DNA of 64,000 nucleotides from JAVJRN01 sp040218415 (GCA_040218415.1 JAVJRN010000049.1:372001-436000); one strand, 5' to 3'. Counted from the first letter of the stretch, positions 54,901 to 63,603 are shown. The notes: a model not told the origin generated them from the sequence alone. Program-made: numbers and translations.

Positions 54901-57038
54901 TGAATAAAGGAACTCATGTACTTAGACTAGTTTTCGTGAGTGGAGAATTTAATTTAGGTAAACTTACTTTTACAAAAACCGGAGAACTCGGATATGCGCC
55001 TCCTGTCGCGGATGCGGGTGGTAATGTAGTAGTTGTTTTACCTGAAACTACTGCCGTATTGGATGGTTCCAAAAGTGCTGATTCAGATAGTCAAAACCTA
55101 ACCTATTTTTGGGAGCAGGTTTATGGTCCTTCTATAATTACTTTTGCCAATAGCGCTACGGTTTCTCCTAGTATTTCCAATCTTTTAGAAGGGGTGTACA
55201 AGGTTAACCTGCTTGTTAGCGATGGTGTCTATTCCAGTACATCTTCCGTCTTGGTCATTGTGTCAGAGACTGCTAACAGAGCACCAAATATAACTATCAC
55301 GTCACCGCAGAATAATCAGGATTTTAGAGAAGGAAGTGACATTAAAATTATCACATCAGCGAGCGATTTGGATGGCGAGATAGCTAAAGTAGCGTTTTAC
55401 GCAGGTGATCAAAAACTAGGGGAAGACCTCACGGCACCTTTCGAATATGATTGGATCAATGTAGCCGTTGGAGAGTACAGTCTTACCGCCATAGCGACGG
55501 ATGATGCTGGCGCTACTGCTACCTCTGTAGTCGTTATGGTTAAAGTATCAGAGGTTAATAGTTGTGTCACAACATCCAGTGAATCCACTGAGGGTTCGTT
55601 TTCGGTCGGGTATACGGCCACCTACGAATCTGCCGGATCAGACTTGCTGGTAAAGTTTGAATTGCTAGATACAGATAAGTCGGGCGTGGTTGCGTACTTA
55701 TTCCAGAAAGAGCCATTCTCGGAATCGATCATGGACAATGAGGGAGGAAATGTATTTTCCAAGCGCATCAGTGGCTTAACTCCAGGAACAAAAGTAAGCT
55801 ATGCATGTAAGTTCGCTTTTGCCGGTGGACTTGCAGTGACCAAGTATATAGATTACGAAATAGGAGGTGACTGTAGTGGTTCTGGAGGAGGTGGGGGATC
55901 AGAAGATGATACCCAAGCACCTACCAACTTTACAGTAAATACCGGTGCAGTAAATGCTTCTTCTGTCGAGTTTTTATTGATGGCATTAGATGACTCGCAG
56001 GAGGTAATCTATGAAATAAAATATAATAGCAAAAGCGTTACTACAAAAGGTGGATCTGGAGTTGAGATCTCTGAGATCGTTGGTGGGTTAAGCCCCGAGA
56101 CGTCATATTCTTTTAGCATTAGCGCAAAAGATGCCTCAGGAAACGTAGCAACAAATAGTCCTTTAACGCTGGAGGTGACAACAAGTGAGGATACCAATAC
56201 TGCATGTTCTGGGACCTCATCTGAGGCACAACAAGGCTCATTTTCGGTCGGCTATAATTATGAGTTTAGAACCGATGGTAGCAATGTGATTGTCACATTT
56301 GAATTGTTGGATAACAAAAATGATGTCAATGCGCTGTTATGGACCGAATCTCCATTCAGTGAAAAAGCAATGACTGGTTCAGGGAATAAATACACCGCTA
56401 CACTGACTAATCAAACTCCCGGAACAGTTTTAAGCCTTGCTGTCAAATTTGCTTTTGCCGGAGGGCTTGCGGTTACAAAATATTTCAGTTACACCGTGGG
56501 TGAAGATTGTGTCGTTCAAGAGCCTTCCTCCGATGCTACATTAAGTGATCTTAAAATAGATGGAGAGGCTATGGAAGGATTTAGTGCTGATATTCTAGCC
56601 TACACCATGGTTCTCGCATCGGATGTCGAATTTATTCCTCAAGTAACTGCTGAGGTTACACACGAAAATGCGGATATATTAATTACGCAGGCTACCGAAT
56701 TACCCGGAATGGCGAGTGTCCTAGTAACCGCTGAAGATGGAGTGACAACAAAGTCTTATACGATCACTTTCCAGCAGGATGATGCATTGAGTATTGATGA
56801 AACACGTAATGCTAATGAACCGATATACAGATATCTAGATAACGAACTTTCTGTGGTATTTAGATCAAGCCTTAATATTGAAGGATACGCAGTTTATGAT
56901 CTTTCAGGAAAGATTATATCGAGTAGTTCTGTCAATAATACAATGCAAGAGCTGACCATTCCAATCAGAGCCAAAGGGATCAATATTGTGGTGATTACAA
57001 CAGAGGAAGGTGTTTTGAGTAAAAAGTTTTTCTTCTAG
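51996..57038 (+). CDS. Multimodular GH81 endo-beta-1,3-glucanase with CBM6, two CBM56 and T9SS domain
   Basis: A 1680-residue secreted enzyme. It has a signal peptide (to LSAQ), a GH81 catalytic domain (about 45-740; PTNDWWSKLV, NDHHFHWGYF, QESTSESMQFN with catalytic glutamates) and an Ig-like domain (about 750-835). These are followed by a CBM6 (about 845-990, EGGPGQDVAYVD), PKD and Ig-like domains (about 1000-1185), CBM56 (about 1190-1290), FN3 (about 1303-1395), a second CBM56 (about 1403-1508), a cadherin-like domain and a T9SS sorting domain (about 1600-1680). Both CBM56 copies share KFAFAGGLAVTKY. It cuts long beta-1,3-glucan chains outside the cell. Start is TTG at 51996; no better ATG lies before the signal peptide. 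Confidence 0.93.
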   Translation: MKRSLLSILTITAVSFFISLSAQITTVGSGSYTSTFPGTDEAGRNGFPPGTPQLSGNALGKPVPTNDWWSKLVLENHAGNLFNYPMTMKTINEGLIVTYIPWGVIGDNAPIQVGLSGMNTNQTTISDYTDWTVTMNWNDGSHNMSVTSGIGMPFLYFEKESDDVLEIKVNVGTASVSGEMLIVENASANADFVFYAPAGSSWTQNGTIYTSTLSGKNYWSMAMLPQDNTNVANVANEYKKYAYVFPANTTTEWSYDEATSVVKTDFTIVTDVKEGVNTQMLIGLLPHQWANLAAGSPEPAGYTYESVRGDLKTMEGNTFSVENTFKGILPTMPYLANYSEGFSPSKMASKIDQIENDGLSTWTDSYNEGQVMNRLIQTARIADQTGDIVARDKMVATIKERLEDWLTYEAGEVAFLFYYNTDWSALLGYPAGHGQDNNINDHHFHWGYFIHAAAFMEQFEPGWMNDWGDMVNHLVRDAASESRNDEKFPFLRNFSPYAGHCWANGFASFPQGNDQESTSESMQFNSSLIHWGTITGNDEIRDLGIYLYTTEQTAIEEYWLDIYERNFKPNQQYALVSRVWGNSYDNGTFWTSDITASYGIELYPMHGGSLYLGHNTDYVQRLWSEIEKNTEILSDNSVNPNLWHDTFWKLLSFIDTQKAIDLYDAYPDRILKFGVSDAQTYHWLHAMNALGSLRADITADYPIASAFENNGSMTYVAHNYSNQDITVTYSDGFKLEVAAGKMVTNKDASITGTLTSDFNQAYVGGSVNLSVEVSGDGVSKVEFFDEGKLIGEDAIAPYEIKAENLGLGLRGMYARIYVGDQFNVTNNLAIQVGEQVPFSGTPHTIPGTIEAGHYDKFEGGPGQDVAYVDGSINNEGDYRKDEYVDAAEVDGEGATIGWISSGEWLEYTVEVASAGVYEVSARYASGNANGGGPFYFEIDGKKVSDNISLPSTSTTNWDTWSAKTASLELNKGTHVLRLVFVSGEFNLGKLTFTKTGELGYAPPVADAGGNVVVVLPETTAVLDGSKSADSDSQNLTYFWEQVYGPSIITFANSATVSPSISNLLEGVYKVNLLVSDGVYSSTSSVLVIVSETANRAPNITITSPQNNQDFREGSDIKIITSASDLDGEIAKVAFYAGDQKLGEDLTAPFEYDWINVAVGEYSLTAIATDDAGATATSVVVMVKVSEVNSCVTTSSESTEGSFSVGYTATYESAGSDLLVKFELLDTDKSGVVAYLFQKEPFSESIMDNEGGNVFSKRISGLTPGTKVSYACKFAFAGGLAVTKYIDYEIGGDCSGSGGGGGSEDDTQAPTNFTVNTGAVNASSVEFLLMALDDSQEVIYEIKYNSKSVTTKGGSGVEISEIVGGLSPETSYSFSISAKDASGNVATNSPLTLEVTTSEDTNTACSGTSSEAQQGSFSVGYNYEFRTDGSNVIVTFELLDNKNDVNALLWTESPFSEKAMTGSGNKYTATLTNQTPGTVLSLAVKFAFAGGLAVTKYFSYTVGEDCVVQEPSSDATLSDLKIDGEAMEGFSADILAYTMVLASDVEFIPQVTAEVTHENADILITQATELPGMASVLVTAEDGVTTKSYTITFQQDDALSIDETRNANEPIYRYLDNELSVVFRSSLNIEGYAVYDLSGKIISSSSVNNTMQELTIPIRAKGINIVVITTEEGVLSKKFFF

Positions 57039-57052
57039 TTTCCATTTGAGGG

Positions 57053-57092
57053 AATAAAAGGTAATAGAATTTGCTGTTACCTTTTATTTTGA
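57053..57092 (+). terminator. Terminator of the GH16-GH81 operon
   Basis: AATAAAAGGTAA and TTACCTTTTATT form a perfect 12-bp stem with a 12-base loop, followed by TTTG. Confidence 0.8.
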
Positions 57093-57213
57093 GCACCAAA
57101 GAAAAATGCTTTTTTCTCTTCTGTCTCGATCATTAATCACTAAGAATTATTGGTAGTTTGATAGTCATTCAAAGGCGATCAGAATTTTGCTATGTAAGGG
57201 AGAAATTAAAAAT

Positions 57214-57250
57214 AAAAAAAGGGTTACAATTCGAAAATTGTAACCCTTTT
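57214..57250 (-). terminator. Terminator of the tRNA transcript (possibly bidirectional)
   Basis: GGGTTACAATT / AATTGTAACCC with a CGAA loop. On the minus strand it is followed by seven T, fitting the end of the Ser-Arg tRNA transcript. Confidence 0.8.
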
Positions 57251-57259
57251 AACTTTTAG

Positions 57260-57333
57260 TGATTCGCTCAGGACTCGAACCTGAAACCCCCTGCTTAGAA
57301 GGCAGGCGCTCTATCCAGTTGAGCTAGCGAACC
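57260..57333 (-). tRNA. tRNA-Arg (anticodon TCT)
   Basis: A 74-base cloverleaf on the minus strand. The acceptor arms GGTTCGC and GCGAATC pair with one G-T, the D arm contains AGCTCAACTGGATAGAGC, the anticodon stem-loop is CCTGCCTTCTAAGCAGG and the T arm has GGTTCGAGTCC. CCA is not encoded. Confidence 0.95.
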
Positions 57334-57364
57334 ATTTCTTAAGCAATCCTTTTCTGCAAACTAT

Positions 57365-57452
<88 letters not shown>

Positions 57453-57649
57453 GTGAGCTCCTCTGAAAAGGATGGCAAACTTAGAATAAAACAATTATTT
57501 TACAAAGACTCTTAAACTTATTTCCATATTAAATTACAGCTTTAGTTTTACTTGAATGAAATCATGAAATATACAGCAGTACTAATTTTTGTTAAATACT
57601 TAAACAAGCTTAGGTCACTGTCGTTGGCTATGTTAATTTTAAGATATAT

Positions 57650-58618
57650 ATGAATTGGGCAAATGAAGTAGGAGTATTTGAATACTCTCTGATCGCAATA
57701 TTTTTTTTCGCATATCTCTTCTATATCATAAGGCTTTACAATATCAAAAAGGCTTTAAAAACGTCTATTAGTCGTTTAGTCATCAAACTTTTTCTTCGAA
57801 CCTTTTATTTTTCCTTATTGGTAATATCTCTGGTTGGGCCTTCTTTCGGAGAAACCTCGCGCGAAGTAAAATCAATCGGAAAAGATATATTTATATGCGT
57901 TGATCTTTCGCAATCAATGAATGCTTTCGATATTCAGCCAACGCGCTTGGAAAAAGTGAAATTTGAACTCTCGAATATAGTGGAGGCTTTTAGTTCAGAC
58001 CGAATCGGACTCATTATGTTTTCAAACGAATCGTTCATGCAATGTCCCTTGACCTACGACAACAATGCTTTAAATCTGTTTATCAAATCCTTGAACACGA
58101 CTTTAGTGCCGAACTCTGGGACCGATTTTGGCCCACCAATGAAAATGGCTTTGGATAAATTAGCCAATGAAGAAGGCATAGCCACCCGTCAAAAGTCAAA
58201 GGTCATAATTCTTATTTCAGATGGTGAAGATTTTGGAACGGATACCGAACAAGTCGCGGAGGAAGTGGAAAATAGTGGGATTAAACTTTTTACCCTTGGC
58301 GTAGGTACGGAGAAAGGGAGTAAGATTTCCACAAGAAATGGTTTTAAGAGAAACAACCAGGGGCAGGAAGTCGTGAGTAAAATGAATGCCAATTCACTCA
58401 AAAAACTGGCTGCCGATACTGGGGGTAAATATTTTGAAATTAATGACGGTAGAAATGATACCGAACGATTAATAAACGCAATCAATGATATTGAGGGAGA
58501 ATTGAGGGATTCGAAAAAAGTAGATGCCAAGGCAAATAAATATTTTTACTTTTTGGCTTTGGCGTTGATTTTAATGCTCATTGATTATTTGTTTCATGTA
58601 AAAGTCATCAGACTATGA
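57650..58618 (+). CDS. batB: BatB-like VWA domain membrane protein
   Basis: A 322-residue protein with N-terminal membrane helices (about 12-30 and 48-65), a VWA domain (about 78-270) with intact MIDAS D85, S87, S89 (VDLSQSM), GTDFG and LISDGEDFG, and a C-terminal helix (about 297-315). It is the BatB counterpart of the BatA encoded at 3688-4725. Its stop overlaps the batC start (ATGA). Normally batA and batB are adjacent; here they are about 53 kb apart and this gene has its own upstream region with a weak TAATTTTA element at 57634. Confidence 0.88.
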   Translation: MNWANEVGVFEYSLIAIFFFAYLFYIIRLYNIKKALKTSISRLVIKLFLRTFYFSLLVISLVGPSFGETSREVKSIGKDIFICVDLSQSMNAFDIQPTRLEKVKFELSNIVEAFSSDRIGLIMFSNESFMQCPLTYDNNALNLFIKSLNTTLVPNSGTDFGPPMKMALDKLANEEGIATRQKSKVIILISDGEDFGTDTEQVAEEVENSGIKLFTLGVGTEKGSKISTRNGFKRNNQGQEVVSKMNANSLKKLAADTGGKYFEINDGRNDTERLINAINDIEGELRDSKKVDAKANKYFYFLALALILMLIDYLFHVKVIRL

Positions 58619-59499
58619 AAATTTTATTAACACTTATAGCAGTATTAATTTCCTTAAGTAATCCAGCTGAAATAGCTAGATCAAATAAGTTGAAAGAGTT
58701 GGCTAAAGAGTCTTTTGAGCGCGGAGATTACCAAGAAGCAATCAAGAATTATAGTTTTTTGATTGATTCTATGGGAGTGGATGAAAAAGAACTTTTCTTG
58801 AATAGAGCCCATAGTTATTATTTGGCGGGAGATACAGCTAAAGCAAAACCGGATTATCAAAACGCGACCGCAAGTAATTCATCAAAACTCAGATCTTTAG
58901 CACATCAGCAATTAGGCGTCATGGCTAAGGATAAGAACAAGCTAGAGGAATCTCTGGCACATTTGAAATCTTCCTTAAAAAATGATCCGACAAACGAACA
59001 GGCACGCTATGATTATGAAGTAGTCAAAAGGCTGGCTAACGAGCAAAAAGAACAAGAACAGGATCAAGAAGGCGAGGACAACAAAGATCAGCAGGACCAA
59101 GAAAAAAGCGACGAGCAAAAAGAGCAAGATCAAGAAAATAAACAAGATCAAGAGAACCAGCAGGATCAAGAAGGGGACGAAGGCGAACAGGATCAGCAGA
59201 ACCAAGAACAAAAAGATCAGGATCAGGAGGGAGAGCAAGATCAGGAACAACAAAAAGAAGGCGAGGAAAAGAAAGAAGGTGAAGAGGAGCAACAGCAAGG
59301 AGAAGAAAGCAAAGAGGAGGGAGAAGAAAATAAAGAAGCGCCAAAACCTTCCACTCAGCAAAAGCTGGAAGACATGAATATTAGCGAAGAAAAGGCACGA
59401 ATGATTTTAGAAGCTATGCAGAATAATGAAATCCAATACATTCAGCAGCAGAGAAGAAAGCCGACTAAGCCAATTGATAGCGATAAACCTGATTGGTAA
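58615..59499 (+). CDS. batC: BatC-like TPR protein with long charged low-complexity tail
   Basis: A 294-residue protein with an N-terminal hydrophobic signal (LLTLIAVLISLSNPAE). TPR-like helices follow (about 25-140; SFERGDYQEAIKNYSFLID, HLKSSLKNDPTNEQARYDYE). Then comes a region of about 100 residues made almost only of Q, E, D, K, N and G (about 142-245). The final segment (MNISEEKARMILEAMQNNEIQYIQ) is the conserved BatC end. The protein is thought to scaffold the VWA proteins. The batD gene that normally follows is absent; the next gene is a thiolase. Confidence 0.88.
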   Translation: MKILLTLIAVLISLSNPAEIARSNKLKELAKESFERGDYQEAIKNYSFLIDSMGVDEKELFLNRAHSYYLAGDTAKAKPDYQNATASNSSKLRSLAHQQLGVMAKDKNKLEESLAHLKSSLKNDPTNEQARYDYEVVKRLANEQKEQEQDQEGEDNKDQQDQEKSDEQKEQDQENKQDQENQQDQEGDEGEQDQQNQEQKDQDQEGEQDQEQQKEGEEKKEGEEEQQQGEESKEEGEENKEAPKPSTQQKLEDMNISEEKARMILEAMQNNEIQYIQQQRRKPTKPIDSDKPDW

Positions 59500-59620
59500 G
59501 TACTCCCGTTTTGGTTTTGTAGCGCATACGTCAAAATGAAATAATTCTTTTTGGCTGACTAACTTTACACAAAATAAACACATTGAAAACCGGGTCATAG
59601 ATCCACTCAAAAACTAACAA

Positions 59621-60799
59621 ATGAAAGAAGTATACATTGCAGCTGCTGTAAGAACCCCAATCGGCAGTTTCGGAGGAAGTCTTTCTGGTTTTACAGCGAT
59701 AGAACTAGGAAGTAAGGCGATTACCGGAGCTTTGAAAAAAGCGAAGGTTGATGCCAAAGAAGTCAATGAAGTTTTCATGGGAAATGTGGTTTCGGCATAC
59801 TTAGGGCAAGCCCCAGCGCGACAAGCGGCTATTGGTGCTGGGATAGGCTTCAATGTTCCATGCACCACGATTAACAAAGTTTGCGCCTCTGGTATGAAAT
59901 CGGTCATGTTTGGCGCTCAGTCCATTATGCTTGGTATCAACGATGTGGTTGTTGCAGGTGGAATGGAAAGTATGTCCAATATTCCTTACTATATTCCAAA
60001 AGCGCGAACGGGGTATAAATATGGACATGGGCAATTGATTGATGGGTTGATGCACGATGGATTGTGGGAGGTTTATAATGGTTTCCCGATGGGAAGTTGT
60101 GCGGACAATACGGCCAAGGAGAAAAATATTTCCAGAGAAGCACAAGATGAATATGCCATCAATTCTTATAAAAAGGTAGAAAAAGCAACCGTCGACGGAA
60201 AATTTAAAGACGAGATTATTCCTATTGAGATTCCTCAGAGAAAAGGAGATCCAATCATTATGGATGCCGATGAAGAATATAAAAATGTCTTTTTCGATAA
60301 GATACCTTCACTGAGACCTGTCTTTAACAAAGACGGAACTGTTACTGCAGCAAATGCCTCAACAATCAATGATGGAGCTTCGGCGCTTGTTTTGGTGAGT
60401 AAAGAGAAGTTAGAAGAACTGGGCTTAACACCAATTGCAAAAATAATAGGATTTGCAGATGCGGCTCAAGAACCCATTTGGTTTACCACGGCACCTTCGC
60501 TCGCGATTCCGAAAGCTATCGCTCATGCAGGAATTACGGCGGAAGATGTTGATTTCTATGAAATAAACGAGGCTTTTTCTGTGGTGGCCATTGCCAACAA
60601 TATGGAACTAGGCTTAGATCCGAATAAGGTCAATGTCTATGGAGGAGCGGTTGCATTAGGACATCCTCTCGGAACTTCCGGGGCGAGAATTATTGCGACC
60701 CTAAACAGTGTTTTACATCAAGAAAATGGTAAAATAGGCGTAGCAGGAATTTGCAACGGAGGCGGTGGTGCTTCAGCGATCGTTATAGAAAAAGTGTAA
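59621..60799 (+). CDS. Acetyl-CoA C-acyltransferase (thiolase)
   Basis: A 392-residue cytoplasmic thiolase. Nucleophile C88 lies in NKVCASGMKS, NEAFSVVA is followed by GGAVALGHPLGTSGAR with the catalytic histidine (about 350), and GICNGGGGASA carries the second cysteine (about 380). It either condenses two acetyl-CoA (acetoacetyl-CoA thiolase) or cleaves 3-ketoacyl-CoA. The biosynthetic type seems more likely because no other beta-oxidation gene is nearby, but sequence alone does not settle it. It stands alone, with a terminator directly downstream. Confidence 0.93.
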   Translation: MKEVYIAAAVRTPIGSFGGSLSGFTAIELGSKAITGALKKAKVDAKEVNEVFMGNVVSAYLGQAPARQAAIGAGIGFNVPCTTINKVCASGMKSVMFGAQSIMLGINDVVVAGGMESMSNIPYYIPKARTGYKYGHGQLIDGLMHDGLWEVYNGFPMGSCADNTAKEKNISREAQDEYAINSYKKVEKATVDGKFKDEIIPIEIPQRKGDPIIMDADEEYKNVFFDKIPSLRPVFNKDGTVTAANASTINDGASALVLVSKEKLEELGLTPIAKIIGFADAAQEPIWFTTAPSLAIPKAIAHAGITAEDVDFYEINEAFSVVAIANNMELGLDPNKVNVYGGAVALGHPLGTSGARIIATLNSVLHQENGKIGVAGICNGGGGASAIVIEKV

Positions 60800-60821
60800 A
60801 ACAACATACTTTTAAAGAGCC

Positions 60822-60854
60822 GAACCTCTCGATTTTTCGTGAGGTTCTTTTTTT
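60822..60854 (+). terminator. Terminator after the thiolase gene
   Basis: GAACCTC / GAGGTTC stem, extended by CGA/CG pairs around a T-rich loop, followed by seven T. Confidence 0.85.
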
Positions 60855-60937
60855 GAACTAAGAATTATCCAATACCAGAGCATCCAAAAAGGCTAAAATA
60901 AATTACTGATCAAACAGTTAATAAAATATAAAGTGCA

Positions 60938-62299
60938 ATGCGAATCAATAATAACTATTATTTAGAGATGACTTCAACTTATTTTTTATTAAGAACTACT
61001 GTCATTTCGTGGTGTGTTTTGGGAACTTTTTCAGCGACTAGTCAGCAAAAAATATTGACTTATCACGACCAAAAATTTACAAAGGTAAAAGAGGAGTATT
61101 ACGCCTTCAAAGAAGATACAATAGAAGTACTCGAAGGTGACTACCGCATGTTTGACTTGAATGGGAATGTCGTAGTTACTGGAGAATATCAGGATGGTTT
61201 GCGCGAGGGTTTGTTTTATAATTATTATGCTAGTGGCGCAAAACAACGAGAAACGCTCTACGAAAAAGGCTTAAGACAAGGAGTTACGAAGGTATATGAT
61301 GAAGACGGCTCTATCATTCAGGAAGCTGTATTTCGAAATGACACCTTATCAGGACTCCTCAAACTTTATGACGAAGAAGGTCGAATAAAAGGAGAAACTG
61401 CTTTCAAAAATGGTAAACCCGATGGTCTAGTAAAATCTTATTTCGAAAACGGGACGATCTCCGAAGAAATAAATTATTTGAATGGTAAGCCTAATGGTTT
61501 GACAAAGAAGTATCACGAAAATGGTAAAATTAAGCTGGAGGCCTATTATATCAACGGATTGTTAGATGGTGACTATCGAACATTTTTCCCATCTGGAAAA
61601 CTAGAAATGGAGGTTAGAAATTTAAGAGGGAAAAAATCAGGATTTATAAAAGCTTACCATGAAAACGGACAATTAAGTTCGGAAGGAATTTATGAGAACG
61701 GCTATTTGCAAGGTGACTATGTTGCTTATTATGCCAATGGAAATTTAAAATCAAAATACAACTACAAAAACGGCCGCAAACAAGGGAAAAATACCGATTA
61801 CTTTGAAAATGAAAAGGTTCAAGTCTTAGCCCAGTATTCCAATGGAGGTTTGAATGCGGTTATTGAAGAGTTTAACGAAAAAGGAAAATTAGTATCGTCC
61901 AAAAAGATCATCAATGAATTACCTGCTGGCGATTGGAAGTTTTACGATGACAAGGGTCGACCAAAACTATTCGAGACCTACGAAGCTGGAAAGCTGTCAG
62001 GCTTGCGAGAAATTTATGAAAATGGAAAACGGATTGCCGAAGAGCAATATGCCTTTGGTATGCAGCAAGGACTAACGAAAACATACTATCCTAATGGTAA
62101 GCTGAAGGAGGAATCAAATTGGAAGATTGGACGACTTCAAGGGCCTTTTACCCGATATTACGAAAACGGCCAAGTTGAATACACCGGAAATTACAATAGA
62201 AATAAGCGTCACGGAGAGTGGGTTTATTTTGATAAAAAAGGAGTGGAACAAAATAAAGTAACTTACCAATCTGGTGAAATCATCAATAAAAACGAATGA
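60938..62299 (+). CDS. Exported MORN/YwqK-repeat protein
   Basis: A 453-residue protein with a signal peptide (TTVISWCVLGTFSATSQ). More than a dozen repeats of about 23 residues follow, of the YwqK/MORN type (for example KSYFENGTISEEINYLNGKP, KKYHENGKIKLEAYYING). Such proteins are often labelled YwqK family antitoxin, but no toxin gene is adjacent and the protein is exported, so an antitoxin role is unlikely. It may bind a membrane or a partner at the cell surface. The start is ATG at 60938 or 60968; the latter puts the signal peptide at the N-terminus. Confidence 0.85.
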   Translation: MRINNNYYLEMTSTYFLLRTTVISWCVLGTFSATSQQKILTYHDQKFTKVKEEYYAFKEDTIEVLEGDYRMFDLNGNVVVTGEYQDGLREGLFYNYYASGAKQRETLYEKGLRQGVTKVYDEDGSIIQEAVFRNDTLSGLLKLYDEEGRIKGETAFKNGKPDGLVKSYFENGTISEEINYLNGKPNGLTKKYHENGKIKLEAYYINGLLDGDYRTFFPSGKLEMEVRNLRGKKSGFIKAYHENGQLSSEGIYENGYLQGDYVAYYANGNLKSKYNYKNGRKQGKNTDYFENEKVQVLAQYSNGGLNAVIEEFNEKGKLVSSKKIINELPAGDWKFYDDKGRPKLFETYEAGKLSGLREIYENGKRIAEEQYAFGMQQGLTKTYYPNGKLKEESNWKIGRLQGPFTRYYENGQVEYTGNYNRNKRHGEWVYFDKKGVEQNKVTYQSGEIINKNE

Positions 62300-62336
62300 T
62301 TTAATACTTTGGCAAAGTATTTGGTTTTGAAGCTTC

Positions 62337-62543
62337 ATGTCTTTATCGAGAGGAATATCCATCCAGAACAGCATAGTTTTTGCCATCTTCAGTCTTTTGT
62401 TGATTAGCGCTTTGTTACTGTTAAAATGTAATACTGAGAAAAACATAACCCGTGATTTGATCTCGGCGGATTCCACCTTTATAATGGATAGTCAAAGCGC
62501 CATTGTTCTGGAAAAGACAGATGGTCAAAGAAAAACCAAATAG
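62337..62543 (+). CDS. Small single-helix membrane protein
   Basis: A 68-residue protein with one hydrophobic segment (IVFAIFSLLLISALLLL) followed by KCNTEKN. The cysteine might look like a lipobox, but lysine at -1 is not typical. A polar tail of about 35 residues (ISADSTFIMDSQSAIVLE) follows. It starts 37 bases after the MORN-repeat gene, so co-transcription is possible. I do not recognise a family. It could be a real small periplasmic anchor protein or a chance frame. Confidence 0.45.
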   Translation: MSLSRGISIQNSIVFAIFSLLLISALLLLKCNTEKNITRDLISADSTFIMDSQSAIVLEKTDGQRKTK

Positions 62544-62630
62544 TAAAATCTATTCGATCGAGTTTTCAGATGATTCAACTAATAATTCTTTTTTATTTCT
62601 CTTCTCAAATAAACGTTTAACCAATCTGGT

Positions 62631-62638
62631 TATCTTTG
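62631..62638 (+). promoter_or_regulatory. -7 element TATCTTTG of purC
   Basis: A perfect TAnnTTTG match. The ATG is only five bases after the G, so the transcript should be leaderless or nearly so. Confidence 0.6.
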
Positions 62639-62643
62639 CCGCC

Positions 62644-63603
62644 ATGTCTAAAGGCATTTCAAAAACTAATTTTTCTTTTGACGGACTTACCTCCAAATAT
62701 GTGGGTAAGGTGCGTGATGTATATTCATTTGATGATACCTTGGTCATGGTGGCTTCCGATCGTATTTCTGCTTTCGATGTAATCCTCCCAAGACCCATTC
62801 CCCATAAAGGGCAAGTGTTGAATCAAATTGCTGCGAAATTTTTGGAGATGACCTCCGACATAGTTCCAAATTGGGTGCTGAGCGTTCCTGATCCAAATGT
62901 AACGATTGGAAAGAAATGCGAGCCTTATAAGGTGGAAATGGTGATTAGAGGTTACCTCGCGGGTCATGCGTGGAGAGAATATAAGGAAGGAAAACGAACC
63001 ATTTGCGGGGTGGCTATGCCTGAAGGTTTGAAGGAAAATGACCCCTTTCCTGTACCGATTATTACGCCTACTACCAAGGCTGATCAAGGGCACGACGAGG
63101 ATATTTCAAGAGAAAGCATTTTGAGTACAGGTTTAGTATCGGAACAAGAATATGCACAACTAGAAGATTATACCCGGAAACTCTATCAAAGAGGTTCAGA
63201 AATCGCAAATGAGCGAGGATTGATTTTGGTGGACACCAAATACGAATTTGGTAAGTACCAAGGTCAAATCACCCTAATAGATGAGGTTCATACCCCAGAT
63301 TCTTCAAGGTATTTTTACCAAAATGGTTATGCGGAAAGGCAGAAAAACGCAGAACCCCAAAAGCAACTATCCAAGGAATTTGTTAGACAATGGTTGATCT
63401 CAAACGGCTTCCAAGGCAAAGAGGGACAAGCCATACCGGACATGTCTGATGAGTTTATTGAGATGGTTTCGGCGAGATATATTGAGCTTTTTGAAAACAT
63501 TACCGGGGATCATTTTGTACTCGATAAGAGTGATCTGAAAGAAGAAAGAATTAAAAACAACATAGAAGGTTATTTAAACAGCGAACTTGCTGGCAATAAT
63601 TGA
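62644..63603 (+). CDS. purC: Phosphoribosylaminoimidazole-succinocarboxamide synthase
   Basis: A 319-residue SAICAR synthetase that joins aspartate to CAIR in purine synthesis. Visible motifs are YVGKVRDVY, VASDRISAFDVILP, KVEMVIRGYLAGHAW, TTKADQGHDEDIS and LVDTKYEFG. The length is that of the longer PurC form of Bacteroidota and eukaryotes. I chose the ATG at 62644 rather than 62503, because the longer frame overlaps the preceding small gene and the promoter lies between. A STAS gene follows after 16 bases. Confidence 0.96.
   Translation: MSKGISKTNFSFDGLTSKYVGKVRDVYSFDDTLVMVASDRISAFDVILPRPIPHKGQVLNQIAAKFLEMTSDIVPNWVLSVPDPNVTIGKKCEPYKVEMVIRGYLAGHAWREYKEGKRTICGVAMPEGLKENDPFPVPIITPTTKADQGHDEDISRESILSTGLVSEQEYAQLEDYTRKLYQRGSEIANERGLILVDTKYEFGKYQGQITLIDEVHTPDSSRYFYQNGYAERQKNAEPQKQLSKEFVRQWLISNGFQGKEGQAIPDMSDEFIEMVSARYIELFENITGDHFVLDKSDLKEERIKNNIEGYLNSELAGNN

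Noticed and set aside
58975..59361. Long leucine/phenylalanine-rich frames on the minus strand under batC
   Set aside because: They are the complement of the Q/E/D/K codon repeats in batC, not genes.
60938..62299. Toxin-antitoxin system (YwqK antitoxin label)
   Set aside because: No toxin-like gene is adjacent and the protein has a signal peptide; the repeats are MORN-like.
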